Assembly: GCF_008727865.1 (NCBI RefSeq)
Contig: NZ_VTWU01000004.1
Span: 434,001 to 498,000, forward strand
DNA: 64,000 nucleotides
Origin: Hymenobacter busanensis
GTDB lineage: Bacteria > Bacteroidota > Bacteroidia > Cytophagales > Hymenobacteraceae
Direction: 5' to 3'
Shown: piece by piece, positions 8,891-17,199 of the stretch
How the letters are laid out: each line of letters opens with the position of its first letter
How positions within the stretch are numbered: position 1 is the stretch's first letter
The notes under the pieces: generated by a model
The model's input: the letters and a program-made list of their open reading frames with translations, nothing else
The model's database searches: none
What the model was told of the DNA's origin: nothing
Made by a program: the position numbers and the translations under genes

Positions 8891-9766
8891 ATGCGTGTTC
8901 GTTTGCTGTCGTCCTTCTTTTTGTTTTGGCTGTGGGCCAGTGCCGCATCAGCCGCCGCGCCGCAGCTGGTGCTCGACGTAGCCCGGTTCCGTACGTTGGC
9001 CGCTGGCAACACGTACGAAGTAGAGCTGTACGCCACCGTGCCGGGCAACGGCCTGACCTACGTAAAACGAGCCCAAGGCAGCTACCAAGCCGCCGCGGTA
9101 GTGACGCTACACATTCTCAAAGCCGATGGCAAGCCGGCCTACTCCGAAGCCATTACGCTCAAGCCGCCCGTCATCAGCGACACCAGCATTGCCATCAAAA
9201 ACCCGCAGAGCTTTCTGAAGCGCATTACGCTGCCGGCTGGGCAGTACACGCTGCGGGGCGAGCTGCGCGATATGTACCGCAAAAGCGCGGCCCCGGCGAA
9301 AGTAGAGCAGTCGCTGGCGCTGGATTTCCCAGCCGCCGCTCCCGCCCTCAGCGACGTTGTGTTTCTGGCGAAAGCAGCCAGCACAACCACCGAGCAAAGT
9401 AATTTCATCCGCGGCGGCCACCTGCTCAGCCGCACGCCGGGCGGGGCCTACGCCCGTGCCTCCGACCAACTTTTTTTCTACCTGGAAATGTACCAGGTGC
9501 CCGCGGGCCAGCCATTAAAGCTGCATTACCACATCGAATCGGAAGATGGCGCGGCGGCCGATGCGGACGCGGCGATTGCCCAAGCCAAATCGGGCCGGCC
9601 CACGCCGGTGGTGGGCGAGTTGCCCCTTGGCCCGTTGCCGCCCGATAATTACACGCTGACGGTGGAAGTGCGCAATGCCGCCGGCAAAGTGCTGGCTACG
9701 CGCAAAGCCAAGCTCAGCCGCGGCACGCAGGATTACGCCCCCGAGGCTGCATCTTTGCCCCGATGA
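8891..9766 (+). CDS. secreted protein of unknown function, coupled to lpxL-like gene
   Basis: Protein of 291 residues starting with a clear Sec signal peptide (LLSSFFLFWLWASAASA, cleavage after about residue 21). The mature part is mostly beta-strand type, with two similar halves around LTYVKRAQGSYQAAAVV and PLKLHYHIES. It vaguely recalls the beta-rich N-terminal region of Bacteroidota GWxTD-domain proteins, but the GWxTD motif itself is absent, so I leave the family open. The stop codon overlaps the next ATG (ATGA at 9763-9766), so the two proteins are made together. An upstream ATG at 8771 would add 40 residues without a signal-like start. Confidence 0.75.
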   Translation: MRVRLLSSFFLFWLWASAASAAAPQLVLDVARFRTLAAGNTYEVELYATVPGNGLTYVKRAQGSYQAAAVVTLHILKADGKPAYSEAITLKPPVISDTSIAIKNPQSFLKRITLPAGQYTLRGELRDMYRKSAAPAKVEQSLALDFPAAAPALSDVVFLAKAASTTTEQSNFIRGGHLLSRTPGGAYARASDQLFFYLEMYQVPAGQPLKLHYHIESEDGAAADADAAIAQAKSGRPTPVVGELPLGPLPPDNYTLTVEVRNAAGKVLATRKAKLSRGTQDYAPEAASLPR

Positions 9767-10674
9767 GCCACCCTATTGCGCCGCCTGCTACCCGCCCGTT
9801 TCCTTGGTATTATGTGCCGCTGGAGTGGTTGCTGCTGGGCTTGGCCCGGTTGCCGCTATCGGTGCTGCACGTAGTGGCCGATGGGTTTTATCTGCTGATG
9901 CGCTACGGCCTGCGCTACCGCCAAAAAGTAGTGCTGCAGAACCTGCGCAACTCGTTCCCGGAGCGCAGCGAAGCGGAAATCCGGCAGATCAGCGCGGGCT
10001 TCTACCGGCACTTCGCCGATGTTATCGTCGAGATTCTAAAGCTGGCCGCCATTAGTCCGGCCGAGTTGCGCCGGCGCGTGCAGATTCGCAACGCCGAGCT
10101 GTTTACCGAGCAGTTTGGGGCCGGACGCACGGTGCTGGCGCTGGGCTCCCACATCGGCAACTGGGAGTGGATTTTGCCCACCGGCGCCGTTACCTTCCCC
10201 GACAAAGCCCACGGCGTGTACAAGCCGCTCAGCAACCCCTTTTTCGAGCACTTCATGCTGCGGCTGCGCACGCGCACCGGCGCGCACCTCATTCCCATGC
10301 GCGACACCTTGCGCGACATGCTGCGCCGCCGCGGCCAGCCGCGGTCTTTGTCGATGCTCAGCGACCAAAGCCCGGCCAGCCCCGAGCAAACCTACTGGAC
10401 CACGTTTCTGCACCAGGAAACTGCTTTCTACACCGGGGCCGACAAACTGGCGGCGCAGTTTCACTGCCCGGTGCTGTACGTGAATATTGTGCGGCAGCGC
10501 CGCGGCTACTACGAAATCAGCGTGGAGCAGCTGCACGACGGCACCGCGCCGCTCGACAAGGACGCCCACGCCATAACCGAAGCCTTTGCCCGCTGCGTGG
10601 AGCGCGATATTCGGGCCCGGCCAGCCGACTACCTCTGGTCGCACCGCCGCTGGAAGCTGAAACGTGCGGCCTAG
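9763..10674 (+). CDS. lysophospholipid / lipid A acyltransferase, LpxL (HtrB) family
   Basis: Membrane-associated acyltransferase of 303 residues. The catalytic HxxxxE motif is H130 to E135 in SHIGNWEW. An N-terminal hydrophobic stretch (about 16-50) anchors it to the inner membrane. Family-typical segments FADVIVEILKL and MLSDQSPASPEQTYW are present. It should attach a secondary acyl chain to lipid A or a related lipid. The start overlaps the stop of the preceding secreted-protein gene by four bases. A 40-base perfect palindrome ends the transcript. Whether the substrate is lipid A or an aminolipid of Bacteroidota is not decidable here. Confidence 0.9.
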   Translation: MSHPIAPPATRPFPWYYVPLEWLLLGLARLPLSVLHVVADGFYLLMRYGLRYRQKVVLQNLRNSFPERSEAEIRQISAGFYRHFADVIVEILKLAAISPAELRRRVQIRNAELFTEQFGAGRTVLALGSHIGNWEWILPTGAVTFPDKAHGVYKPLSNPFFEHFMLRLRTRTGAHLIPMRDTLRDMLRRRGQPRSLSMLSDQSPASPEQTYWTTFLHQETAFYTGADKLAAQFHCPVLYVNIVRQRRGYYEISVEQLHDGTAPLDKDAHAITEAFARCVERDIRARPADYLWSHRRWKLKRAA

Positions 10675-10677
10675 ACC

Positions 10678-10717
10678 GACAAAAAAGCCCGTCTGTGCAC
10701 AGACGGGCTTTTTTGTC
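10678..10717. terminator. bidirectional terminator, 40-base perfect palindrome
   Basis: Two 20-base arms abut with no spacer (10678-10697 and 10698-10717). A-run on the left and T-run on the right make it a terminator in either direction for the convergent acyltransferase and tsaC genes. Confidence 0.88.
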
Positions 10718-10735
10718 GGCTTGTTCGCAGGAGGT

Positions 10736-11368
10736 CTACAGATACTGCTCAATGTCCCCGGCGCCGGCCCGGATGACGTCGAAGTCTTCGGTTGTGCAGT
10801 CGACCACGGTACTGGCCACGTTGTTGCCGTAGCCGCCGTCGATGACGAGGTCGACGAGCACGCGGTACTTCTCGTAAATCAGCTCGGGGTCGGTGCTGTA
10901 TTCAATAATCTGGTCTTCGTCGTGAATGGACGTGCTGACAATGGGGTTGCCCAACTCCCGCACCAGCGCCAGGGAAATGGGGTTGTCGGGAATGCGGATG
11001 CCTACCGTCTTGCGCTTCACGCCGCCGTACTTGGGCGCTTTGGCACTGGCCTCGAAGATGAACGTGAACGGGCCGGGCAGCGCCTTTTTCAGCACTTTGT
11101 AAACCGGCGTGGTAATGCCGTTGGCATAGTCGCTGATGTGCGACAAATCGGAGCAGATGAAGGACAGGTTGGCTTTGTCGGGCTTGAGGCCGCGGATCCG
11201 GCACAGCTTTTCCACTGCGCGTTGGTTGGTAATGTCGCAGCCCAGTCCGTAAATCGTATCGGTGGGGTAGATGATAACGCCGCCGTTGCGCAGCACCTCC
11301 ACGGCTTGCTGAATACGGTTTTGGGGCGGGTTTTCGGGATGAATACGCAGCAGCTGAGCCTGGGCCAT
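10736..11368 (-). CDS. tsaC: L-threonylcarbamoyladenylate synthase (YrdC/Sua5 family)
   Basis: Enzyme of 210 residues that makes threonylcarbamoyl-AMP from threonine, bicarbonate and ATP for the t6A37 modification of tRNA. The YrdC fold is recognised by YPTDTIYGLGCD, the basic ATP site around RIRGLKPDKANLSFIC, and VGIRIPDNP with STSIHDED. It lacks the extra C-terminal Sua5 domain. It is cytoplasmic and stands alone between a palindromic terminator and a T9SS cargo gene. Confidence 0.92.
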   Translation of the reverse strand: MAQAQLLRIHPENPPQNRIQQAVEVLRNGGVIIYPTDTIYGLGCDITNQRAVEKLCRIRGLKPDKANLSFICSDLSHISDYANGITTPVYKVLKKALPGPFTFIFEASAKAPKYGGVKRKTVGIRIPDNPISLALVRELGNPIVSTSIHDEDQIIEYSTDPELIYEKYRVLVDLVIDGGYGNNVASTVVDCTTEDFDVIRAGAGDIEQYL

Positions 11369-11456
11369 ACGTTTTGCGGGTTTGGTGAGACGGAAAGGGC
11401 GGTGTAGTTACGCAATACTGGCTTGACGCGCAAACCGCCCTGCTAGTTACGACTCC

Positions 11457-12290
11457 CTAGCGCTGGACCACAATGCGCTGGGTAGCCGTACGGCCGTCGG
11501 CGGCCGTTGTGCGGAGCCAGTACACGCCCGCCGTCAGCTGCGCCACCGATACCTCAGCGGTGACGTGCGCCTGCATGTGCTGCTGCAACCGCATGCCGCC
11601 GGCCAGGTCAAACAATTCTACCTCGGCCGCTTGCGCAGGGCGCAAGTACAATACCGAACTGCTGGGCACGGGGTAGCAAGCCAGCAAAACCGTTGCATTC
11701 GGCTGCACGGCCATTGCTACGCCGCTTTGGCCGTAGAGGCGCACATTCTGCAAGCGCCACGTACCCGAAGCCGATTCCGCAGAATAGCCGTAGAACCGAA
11801 ATTCCACCGGAACTCCCACGGCCCGAAAGCCGGTCGGCAGCGTGACCCGCTGGTCGGTGCGGGTATTGGTATCGTCGGGGACGGTGGCGGTGGCCAGATT
11901 GGCGGTGAAGTTGTCGAGGCTGGAACGTACGGCCCAGGCCAGAATGCCCGTGCCCGACCGCCGCTCGTCGAACCGCAGGCTGTCGAGGCGCAGCACGGAG
12001 CCGGGTGCGGGCTGAATGCTGAAGGCGAAGTAATCCGCAGGGTCGGGACTGGCAGCCGTGGTCCAATCGGCTGCGGAAATGGAGTTGCCCGCCAAGGAAG
12101 GCGTGAGCCCCGCGCCCCGCGTCATGGCCGAAGCCGTGGCGGCTGCGGGTTGGGCATTGGGCGGCAAACTGGTTTCGCTGCCCAGCGCACCGGCAAAAGA
12201 AAAGGAAACCAATTGGGCCTGGGCCACGCCGGGTACCCCCAAGGCAAAAGCACCAATCAGCCACGCATACGGAGCAGAAACCAACGACAT
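11457..12290 (-). CDS. secreted protein with T9SS C-terminal sorting domain
   Basis: Protein of 277 residues. The ATG at 12290 gives a signal peptide ending near GVPGVAQAQ; a TTG further upstream is less likely. The middle is a beta-sandwich-type region (LRLDSLRFDERRSGTG, GTWRLQNVRLYG) of the kind often found in secreted Bacteroidota proteins. The C-terminal 75 residues, from LACYPVPSSSVLYL to the basic end, match the T9SS type A sorting domain (P-x-P strand, LFDLAG, LTAGVYWLR). It should be exported and attached to or released from the cell surface. The function is unknown. Confidence 0.82.
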   Translation of the reverse strand: MSLVSAPYAWLIGAFALGVPGVAQAQLVSFSFAGALGSETSLPPNAQPAAATASAMTRGAGLTPSLAGNSISAADWTTAASPDPADYFAFSIQPAPGSVLRLDSLRFDERRSGTGILAWAVRSSLDNFTANLATATVPDDTNTRTDQRVTLPTGFRAVGVPVEFRFYGYSAESASGTWRLQNVRLYGQSGVAMAVQPNATVLLACYPVPSSSVLYLRPAQAAEVELFDLAGGMRLQQHMQAHVTAEVSVAQLTAGVYWLRTTAADGRTATQRIVVQR

Positions 12291-12377
12291 AAGGCAGGTC
12301 GAAAGGCTGAAGATGCGACTTGTCGGCGACGGTGACAAACAGGCCGGTGAGAAAGACCGAACCGCATCGGTGCGAGC

Positions 12378-12418
12378 AAAAAAACACCCCTCGGCTGGCC
12401 AAGACCAACCGAGGGGTG
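12378..12418 (-). terminator. terminator of the OB-fold T9SS cargo gene
   Basis: Ten-base arms (12385-12394 with 12409-12418), with further pairing inside, followed on the minus strand by seven Ts (12384-12378). It is 36 bases past the stop of the gene at 12454. Confidence 0.82.
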
Positions 12419-12453
12419 CGAGAAGCTAACTGGCCGAATAACCGGCCGGTCAA

Positions 12454-13419
12454 TTACTGCTTGATGAAGCGACGGGTTACGCTGCCGTCGGCCGTGGTGA
12501 GGCGCAGCATGTACACGCCGCCGGTCAGGCTGGCAACGTTCACTTTGCCTTCGGTGGCGGCGAGCGAACCGCCCTGCACGCGCTGGCCCAGGGCGTTCAG
12601 CACTTCGTAGGAAGCGTTGCGAGCTTCAGCAGCTACGGCTACGCTCAGCTCGTTGGCTACCGGGTTGGGGTAGATGCTCAGCGTGCGGCCGAAAGCGGCT
12701 TCTTTCGTGGCCGAAACGGCGCTGATGTCGGAACGGCGACGCGGGAAGATCTGGTAGCCGGTGTTGTAAGGAGCAGCGGTGGCAAACTGGTTGCCCGTGC
12801 CGGTAAGGGTGAAGTAGCCCGTCGGAGCCGGCATGCCAGCGAAGTCGGAACCGTTCGGAACGCGCATGGAGTAGGTCGTGCCGCCGGCCGTTACCACGTC
12901 CACGGTGAAAGCCGTGCCGGTAGCCGTCCAGTTGGCACCCGGAGCAAGGCGCACCGGCTGGCCAATGCGCACCAGCGACGACTCGTCGGCCTCGGTGAGG
13001 GGGCCGTTTACGATGCGCGGGGTTACCACCGTGCCGGTACCTACTTTGGAGATGGACGCGAAGTTGATTTCCGTCAGGCCGCGGAAGAAGTCAACGGCGC
13101 CGGTTACGCGCACCAGGTCGCCTTCTACGAGGGGCGTGGCGGGAGCAACCGTGGTGCTGAACACGTTCACACCTACGTTGTTGGCGTCGATGATAACGGC
13201 CTGGTAGCCGGTTTGCGTGGCCGAACGCTGGTTGGCACCGTGTACGGTGCCTTCTACGGTTACTACCTGGCCCAGCATGGTGGGCTGGAAGTCAGCGTCA
13301 ACCTGGCGCAGGGCCGGCATGGGGGTCAGGGTTTGGGCAACGGCCGGAGCCGCGGTAAACAGGCCTGCGGCCAGAGCTACCGTGCCAAAGAAATGTACGC
13401 GAGAGTAAGAGTTGAACAT
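12454..13419 (-). CDS. secreted OB-fold-like protein with T9SS sorting domain
   Basis: Protein of 321 residues. The signal peptide covers about residues 1-29 (ending AAPAVAQT). Residues 35-230 resemble the secreted OB-fold domains of Bacteroidota, with the repeated pattern LGQVVTVEGTVHG and LVRVTGAVDFF. The C-terminal 75 residues (LSIYPNPVANELSV, LNALGQRV, LTGGVYMLRL) are a T9SS type A domain. The true start is the ATG at 13419: a longer in-frame extension overlaps the oppositely oriented mltG gene and lacks a signal peptide. The gene has the best promoter match in the window. Confidence 0.85.
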   Translation of the reverse strand: MFNSYSRVHFFGTVALAAGLFTAAPAVAQTLTPMPALRQVDADFQPTMLGQVVTVEGTVHGANQRSATQTGYQAVIIDANNVGVNVFSTTVAPATPLVEGDLVRVTGAVDFFRGLTEINFASISKVGTGTVVTPRIVNGPLTEADESSLVRIGQPVRLAPGANWTATGTAFTVDVVTAGGTTYSMRVPNGSDFAGMPAPTGYFTLTGTGNQFATAAPYNTGYQIFPRRRSDISAVSATKEAAFGRTLSIYPNPVANELSVAVAAEARNASYEVLNALGQRVQGGSLAATEGKVNVASLTGGVYMLRLTTADGSVTRRFIKQ

Positions 13420-13473
13420 GGGTAAAAAGGGAAGTGAGAGGGTAAGCGAAGAGAAGCCGTACTTTTGGCGCGT

Positions 13474-13504
13474 CAAAGGTACCGAAACAGCACCGTAACC
13501 CAAA
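13474..13504 (-). promoter_or_regulatory. promoter of the OB-fold T9SS cargo gene
   Basis: On the minus strand TTTG (13504-13501), a 19-base spacer, and TACCTTTG (13481-13474) reproduce the Bacteroidota consensus exactly. The predicted transcript has a leader of about 50 bases before the ATG at 13419. A plus-strand TACTTTTG at 13460-13467 could serve the divergent mltG gene but has no -33 partner. Confidence 0.65.
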
Positions 13505-13557
13505 GATACACGGGTATACGATGCATTATGTATTTGTTTCGGTTGCATCTGTCCTCT

Positions 13558-14631
13558 ATGCCAACCCCCGCCGAATACCGCGCCCGCGCCACCCGCCGCC
13601 GAAATCGTATTGCCTACCCGCTGGGCATTTTCGGCTTGTTGCTGATTACGTTTTCCTACTACGCCTACCAGGTGTTTTTCACGCCCAACGTGGAAACCAA
13701 AGGCCGCCCGACGTACGTGGTGGTGCGCCCTGGGCAGAGCTACAAATCCGTCATGAACAGCATCGACTCCAGCGGGGTCATTATCGATAAGCTTTCGTTC
13801 CACTTCGTGGCCAAGCTCATGAAGTACGACCAGCTGGTGAAGCCCGGCCGCTTCGAGCTGAAGGAAGGCTACACCAACCGGCAGCTCATCAACGACCTGC
13901 GGCGTGGTATCCAGGCCCCGCTCAAGCTCACGTTTCAGAACATCCGGTTGCGGCGCGACTTGGCCGGCAAGCTTAGCCAGAGCTTTGCCGCCCGGCCGCA
14001 GGAGTTCGACTCCCTGCTCAGCAGCAACGCCTACGCCAAGTCGCTCGGCTTCGAGGACACGACGGCCCTGCTGACGATGTTCATTCCGAACACCTACGAG
14101 TTGTACTACACCACGCCCCCGCAGAAGGTGCTCGGCCGCCTCAAGCAGGAATACGAGCGGTTCTGGACGCCTGCCCGCGACGCCAAAGCCAAGGCCCAAG
14201 GCCTGAGCCGCGCCCAGGTAAGCACCCTCGCCAGCATTGTGGAAGCCGAGCAGCAGCAGCACGCCGATGAGCGGCCCCGCGTGGCGGGCGTGTACCTCAA
14301 CCGCCTCAAGCGCGGCATGAAGCTGCAGGCCGACCCCACGGTGGTGTACGCCAACGGCGACTTCGGCATCCGCCGCGTGCTCAACGTGCACCTGCAGAAA
14401 GACTCGCCCTACAACACCTACAAGTACGCCGGCCTGCCGCCCGGCCCCATCAACCTGCCCAGCATTGCCAGCATCGACGCCGTGCTGAATCCCGAGCAGC
14501 ACAATTACCTGTATTTCTGCGCCAAGGAGGACTTCAGCGGTTACCACGCCTTTGCCACCAACGAGCGGGAACACCTCGTAAACGCGCGTCGGTACCAGGC
14601 CGCGCTAAGCCGGAGCGGAATTATGAAATAA
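13558..14631 (+). CDS. mltG: endolytic transglycosylase MltG (YceG family)
   Basis: Inner-membrane peptidoglycan lytic enzyme of 357 residues that cleaves nascent glycan strands. One membrane helix at about residues 19-41 follows a basic cytoplasmic N-terminus. A LysM-like region follows (YVVVRPGQSYKSVMNSI). The catalytic glutamate is E229 in LASIVEAEQ, and the YceG signatures GVYLNRLKRGMKLQADPTV and YNTYKYAGLPPGPI are intact. The ATG at 13558 keeps the usual short cytoplasmic tail; a start 31 codons upstream would overlap the promoter region. Confidence 0.94.
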   Translation: MPTPAEYRARATRRRNRIAYPLGIFGLLLITFSYYAYQVFFTPNVETKGRPTYVVVRPGQSYKSVMNSIDSSGVIIDKLSFHFVAKLMKYDQLVKPGRFELKEGYTNRQLINDLRRGIQAPLKLTFQNIRLRRDLAGKLSQSFAARPQEFDSLLSSNAYAKSLGFEDTTALLTMFIPNTYELYYTTPPQKVLGRLKQEYERFWTPARDAKAKAQGLSRAQVSTLASIVEAEQQQHADERPRVAGVYLNRLKRGMKLQADPTVVYANGDFGIRRVLNVHLQKDSPYNTYKYAGLPPGPINLPSIASIDAVLNPEQHNYLYFCAKEDFSGYHAFATNEREHLVNARRYQAALSRSGIMK

Positions 14632-14766
14632 TGTGCTGCGCTTCGCTGATGTGGTAAGTGTGGGGATGCACTAATTTTTAAACTTCCAGATAGTTAGAGC
14701 CTTTGCTCGTTAGCGAATCAGGTCATTAACCCATCAGCACATTCCTCACATTCGCACCTTAAAGCA

Positions 14767-15207
14767 ATGTACCAGTCCGACGTTCACATCCGCGTGCGCT
14801 ACGCCGAAACCGACCAGATGGGCTACGTGTACCACGGCAACTTCGCGGCGTATTTCGAAGTGGCCCGCACCGAAGCTTTTCGCCAGCTCGGCATCAGCTA
14901 CCGCGACATGGAAGCCGAGGGCGTGGGCATGCCGGTAGGGGAGTTGCGCATCAAGTTCAAGCGCCCCGCCCGCTACGACGACCTGCTGCGGGTGCGCATG
15001 CTGCTGCGCGAAAAGCCGCACGGTTCCCGGGTGCTGTTCGAGTACGAAATCTACAACGAGGCCAACGACCTGCTCACCGAAGGCTCGACCCTGATGGTGT
15101 TTGTGAGCAGCCACAACGGCCGGCCCACCGCCATTCCCCAGCACGTGCTCGACAGCATTGCCCCGTACTTCGCGGCCACCACCGGCACCGACGACGCCAG
15201 CGCCTAG
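14767..15207 (+). CDS. acyl-CoA thioesterase, hot-dog fold (YbgC/4HBT type)
   Basis: Protein of 146 residues with the single hot-dog domain of the 4-hydroxybenzoyl-CoA thioesterase family. The catalytic aspartate is D16 in RYAETDQMGYVYHGNF, and ELRIKFKRPARYDDLL is also typical. It probably hydrolyses short or aromatic acyl-CoA thioesters in the cytoplasm; the substrate is not known. The gap of 135 bases before it is AT-rich. The membrane-protein gene at 15265 follows after 57 bases on the same strand. Confidence 0.9.
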   Translation: MYQSDVHIRVRYAETDQMGYVYHGNFAAYFEVARTEAFRQLGISYRDMEAEGVGMPVGELRIKFKRPARYDDLLRVRMLLREKPHGSRVLFEYEIYNEANDLLTEGSTLMVFVSSHNGRPTAIPQHVLDSIAPYFAATTGTDDASA

Positions 15208-15264
15208 GGCACCTGCGCCGCCCGAGCCTTGTTCATTGTGCATTGATAGTTGTTCATTGACCAC

Positions 15265-16245
15265 ATGAACCTGCCCAACCGCTACCGCCGCGTCATCAAC
15301 ACCCGGCGCACCCGCACCTACCGACGCTTTATTCTGTGGCTGAGCGGTATCCGCTTCTACGGCGGGCGCGTGTCGCTCTACGACGTGGTGGACACCATGC
15401 TGCACCAGCTCAAGCTCGACTCGCTCACCAAGCGGGCCAGCTACATGGCGTTCAACTTCACGGTAGCGCTGTTTCCCACCATCATCTTCCTGTTCACGCT
15501 CATTCCCTACATCCCGGTGCCGGGCCTGAACCAGGACATCCTGCAGTTCCTCGGCGACATCATGCCCCGCGAGATGTACGCCGCCACCCGCGAAACCATC
15601 GAGGACATCGTGAACATTCCGCACGGCGGGCTGCTTTCCTTCGGTTTTGCCACGGCCCTGGTGCTTAGTTCCAACGGCATCATGGCCCTGCTCGACGCCT
15701 TCGACAAAAAGCACTCGATTTTCCGGCGGCGCAGCTACCTGCGCAAGCGCGCCATTGCCACGGTACTCACCGTGGGGCTGGCCGTGGCCCTGCTCGTGTC
15801 GGTGGTAGCCCTGCTCTTCGGCACCTACATCGTCGACGCGCTGGTGTACTACGAAATTGTGCCCGAGCGGCTGACGGGCTTCCTGCTGGGGCTGCTTAAA
15901 TATGGATCGGTAGTGGGGCTCTTTCTATTCGGTACTTGCGCCGTGTACTACTACGTGCCCGCCGTGCACAGCCGCTGGCCGTTTTTGTCGGTCGGGGCCG
16001 TGGTGGCTACCGTGCTCATTCTGCTCGTGTCGCTGCTCTTCGCCCTCTACGTGCGCATTTTCGACAGCTACAACCACTTCTACGGCTCCATCGGCACGCT
16101 CGTCGGCTTCATGGTCTGGCTCGATTTCGTGTGCATGACCCTTATTCTGGGCTTCGAAGTGAACATCAGCATGGACGAGGTGACCGGACGCGGCGAAAGG
16201 AAGCGCGCCGTCAGTGCCGCGCTCAAAGCTGCCCGCGCCCATTAG
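15265..16245 (+). CDS. YihY/BrkB-family inner membrane protein
   Basis: Polytopic membrane protein of 326 residues with about six helices. The family signatures are visible: KRASYMAFNFTVALFPTIIF near residue 60, LSSNGIMALLDAFDKKH near 140, and YGSIGTLVGFMVWLDFVCM near 275. Members were once called ribonuclease BN by mistake; the present role is unproven. The start is the ATG at 15265; the TTG five codons earlier is unlikely. The C-terminus is basic. Confidence 0.9.
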   Translation: MNLPNRYRRVINTRRTRTYRRFILWLSGIRFYGGRVSLYDVVDTMLHQLKLDSLTKRASYMAFNFTVALFPTIIFLFTLIPYIPVPGLNQDILQFLGDIMPREMYAATRETIEDIVNIPHGGLLSFGFATALVLSSNGIMALLDAFDKKHSIFRRRSYLRKRAIATVLTVGLAVALLVSVVALLFGTYIVDALVYYEIVPERLTGFLLGLLKYGSVVGLFLFGTCAVYYYVPAVHSRWPFLSVGAVVATVLILLVSLLFALYVRIFDSYNHFYGSIGTLVGFMVWLDFVCMTLILGFEVNISMDEVTGRGERKRAVSAALKAARAH

Positions 16246-16309
16246 CCGCTGACACTCACCGGAAAAGGGGGCGAGCGGCGCATTAGTGGAAATATTTTCG
16301 GCCGAAACG

Positions 16310-16340
16310 TTGCCTAAGCTGGCTCATCGTGCTAGTTTTG
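16310..16340 (+). promoter_or_regulatory. promoter of the tRNA-Ser genes
   Basis: TTG (16310-16312), 20-base spacer, TAGTTTTG (16333-16340), which fits the Bacteroidota consensus. Transcription would begin about 20 bases before the first tRNA. Confidence 0.6.
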
Positions 16341-16367
16341 CCGTCCCAATCCACTCGTTTGGGTCCC

Positions 16368-16454
16368 AGAGAGGTGGCAGAGTGGTCGAATGCGACGGAT
16401 TCGAAATCCGTTATACCTGCAAGGGTATCGGGGGTTCGAATCCCCCCCTCTCTG
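16368..16454 (+). tRNA. tRNA-Ser (anticodon CGA)
   Basis: Class II tRNA of 87 bases. The acceptor stem AGAGAGG (16368-16374) pairs with CCTCTCT (16447-16453), with discriminator G at 16454. The anticodon stem ACGGA/TCCGT encloses the loop TTCGAAA, so the anticodon is CGA and it reads UCG. A long variable arm follows, and the T loop TTCGAAT is standard. The 3' CCA is not fully encoded. A hairpin terminator follows directly. Confidence 0.95.
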
Positions 16455-16455
16455 C

Positions 16456-16492
16456 AAAAGGCTTTTTCCGGTTCGTGAAAAAGCCTTTTTTT
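16456..16492 (+). terminator. terminator after tRNA-Ser(CGA)
   Basis: Arms 16456-16468 and 16477-16489 are perfectly complementary over 13 bases and run into seven Ts. It lies between the two tRNA genes. Confidence 0.8.
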
Positions 16493-16505
16493 GTGAAGTG
16501 CCCTT

Positions 16506-16590
16506 AGAGGAGTGGCAGAGTGGTCGATTGCGGCGGTCTTGAAAACCGTTGAGGGTAACACCTCCGGGGGTTCGAATCCCTCCTCCTCTG
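16506..16590 (+). tRNA. tRNA-Ser (anticodon TGA)
   Basis: Class II tRNA of 85 bases. The acceptor stem AGAGGAG (16506-16512) pairs with CTCCTCT (16583-16589), with discriminator G. The anticodon loop CTTGAAA between GCGGT and ACCGT gives anticodon TGA, reading UCA and related codons. The variable arm is long, as in serine tRNAs, and CCA is not encoded. No separate promoter is obvious in the 51 bases between the tRNAs, so it may depend on read-through of the first terminator. Confidence 0.95.
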
Positions 16591-16596
16591 CAAAGC

Positions 16597-16631
16597 AAAA
16601 AGCCCGTTTCTGGATTGGAAACGGGCTTTTT
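16597..16631 (+). terminator. terminator after tRNA-Ser(TGA)
   Basis: Perfect 14-base arms (16597-16610 and 16618-16631) with a seven-base loop and a terminal T-run. Confidence 0.85.
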
Positions 16632-17199
16632 ACTTCGTGGCTGGTTTAGCAGACAAGGTGCGGCATTGCTTGCTTCGCCGTGCGCCGCTTGTGGTGCCAA
16701 TGGAGTTGCAAAGTAGTTTTGCTACAGACGGCGCTGGGGTTAGCCGCTGAAAAGAGAAGAAGCAGCGGTACAGGGCAGCTACGCATGGGTCGGTGGGGCA
16801 CACTGCGGTGAAACTTGCTGCTCAGCGAACTGTAGTGGCGTTTGCCGAGTCTTCCTCGGTGGCCTTCGTGAGAAAGACCGAGTGGGGTTCTGATTGCTGG
16901 GCAGTTGCCAGGCTGCGCCAGACTTGCCAAGCGTAAACAGTTCCCCATCGTATCCCATTGCCCGAGCAAGTGTGGCCGGGTTGCTACACGCTTCTGGCGC
17001 TAATTACTGTCATCGGCAACTGCCTAGCGGAATAGTCGTTTCGCCCGGCGAAATACCCGGAAGCAGGTATTGTGGCAGCTCACGGCGAACAGTAATTTTA
17101 CCGGGTTATTACGCTGCAACAAGCTCTTGCGGGCTTTGGGTTTACGCCTCGTTTACACAAGTGCAGCCTCAAACTTCGCCCACGCATTTCTCCCACGGA
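16632..17199 (+). other. long non-coding gap downstream of tRNA genes
   Basis: About 570 bases without a convincing gene. Open frames on both strands have unlike-protein composition (many C, W, H and S) and no start region. Base composition is less GC-rich than the flanks. I see no repeat of the tRNA 3' end that would mark an integrated element. The only signal is a weak promoter near 17070-17100. Confidence 0.5.
17070..17100 (+). promoter_or_regulatory. weak promoter candidate for the large lipoprotein
   Basis: TTG (17070-17072), 20-base spacer, TAATTTTA (17093-17100), one mismatch from TAnnTTTG. It is 100 bases upstream of the lipoprotein ATG. Confidence 0.28.

Noticed and set aside
11396-11441. 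Possible hairpin downstream of the gene at 11457
   Set aside because: Eight-base arms with a 30-base loop and no T-run are too weak to call.
16646-16969. 107-residue frame in the gap after the tRNAs
   Set aside because: Composition rich in R, H, S and C with no recognisable motif and no neighbour support.
16591-17199. Integrated element at the tRNA-Ser 3' end
   Set aside because: No integrase and no second copy of the tRNA 3' end are visible.
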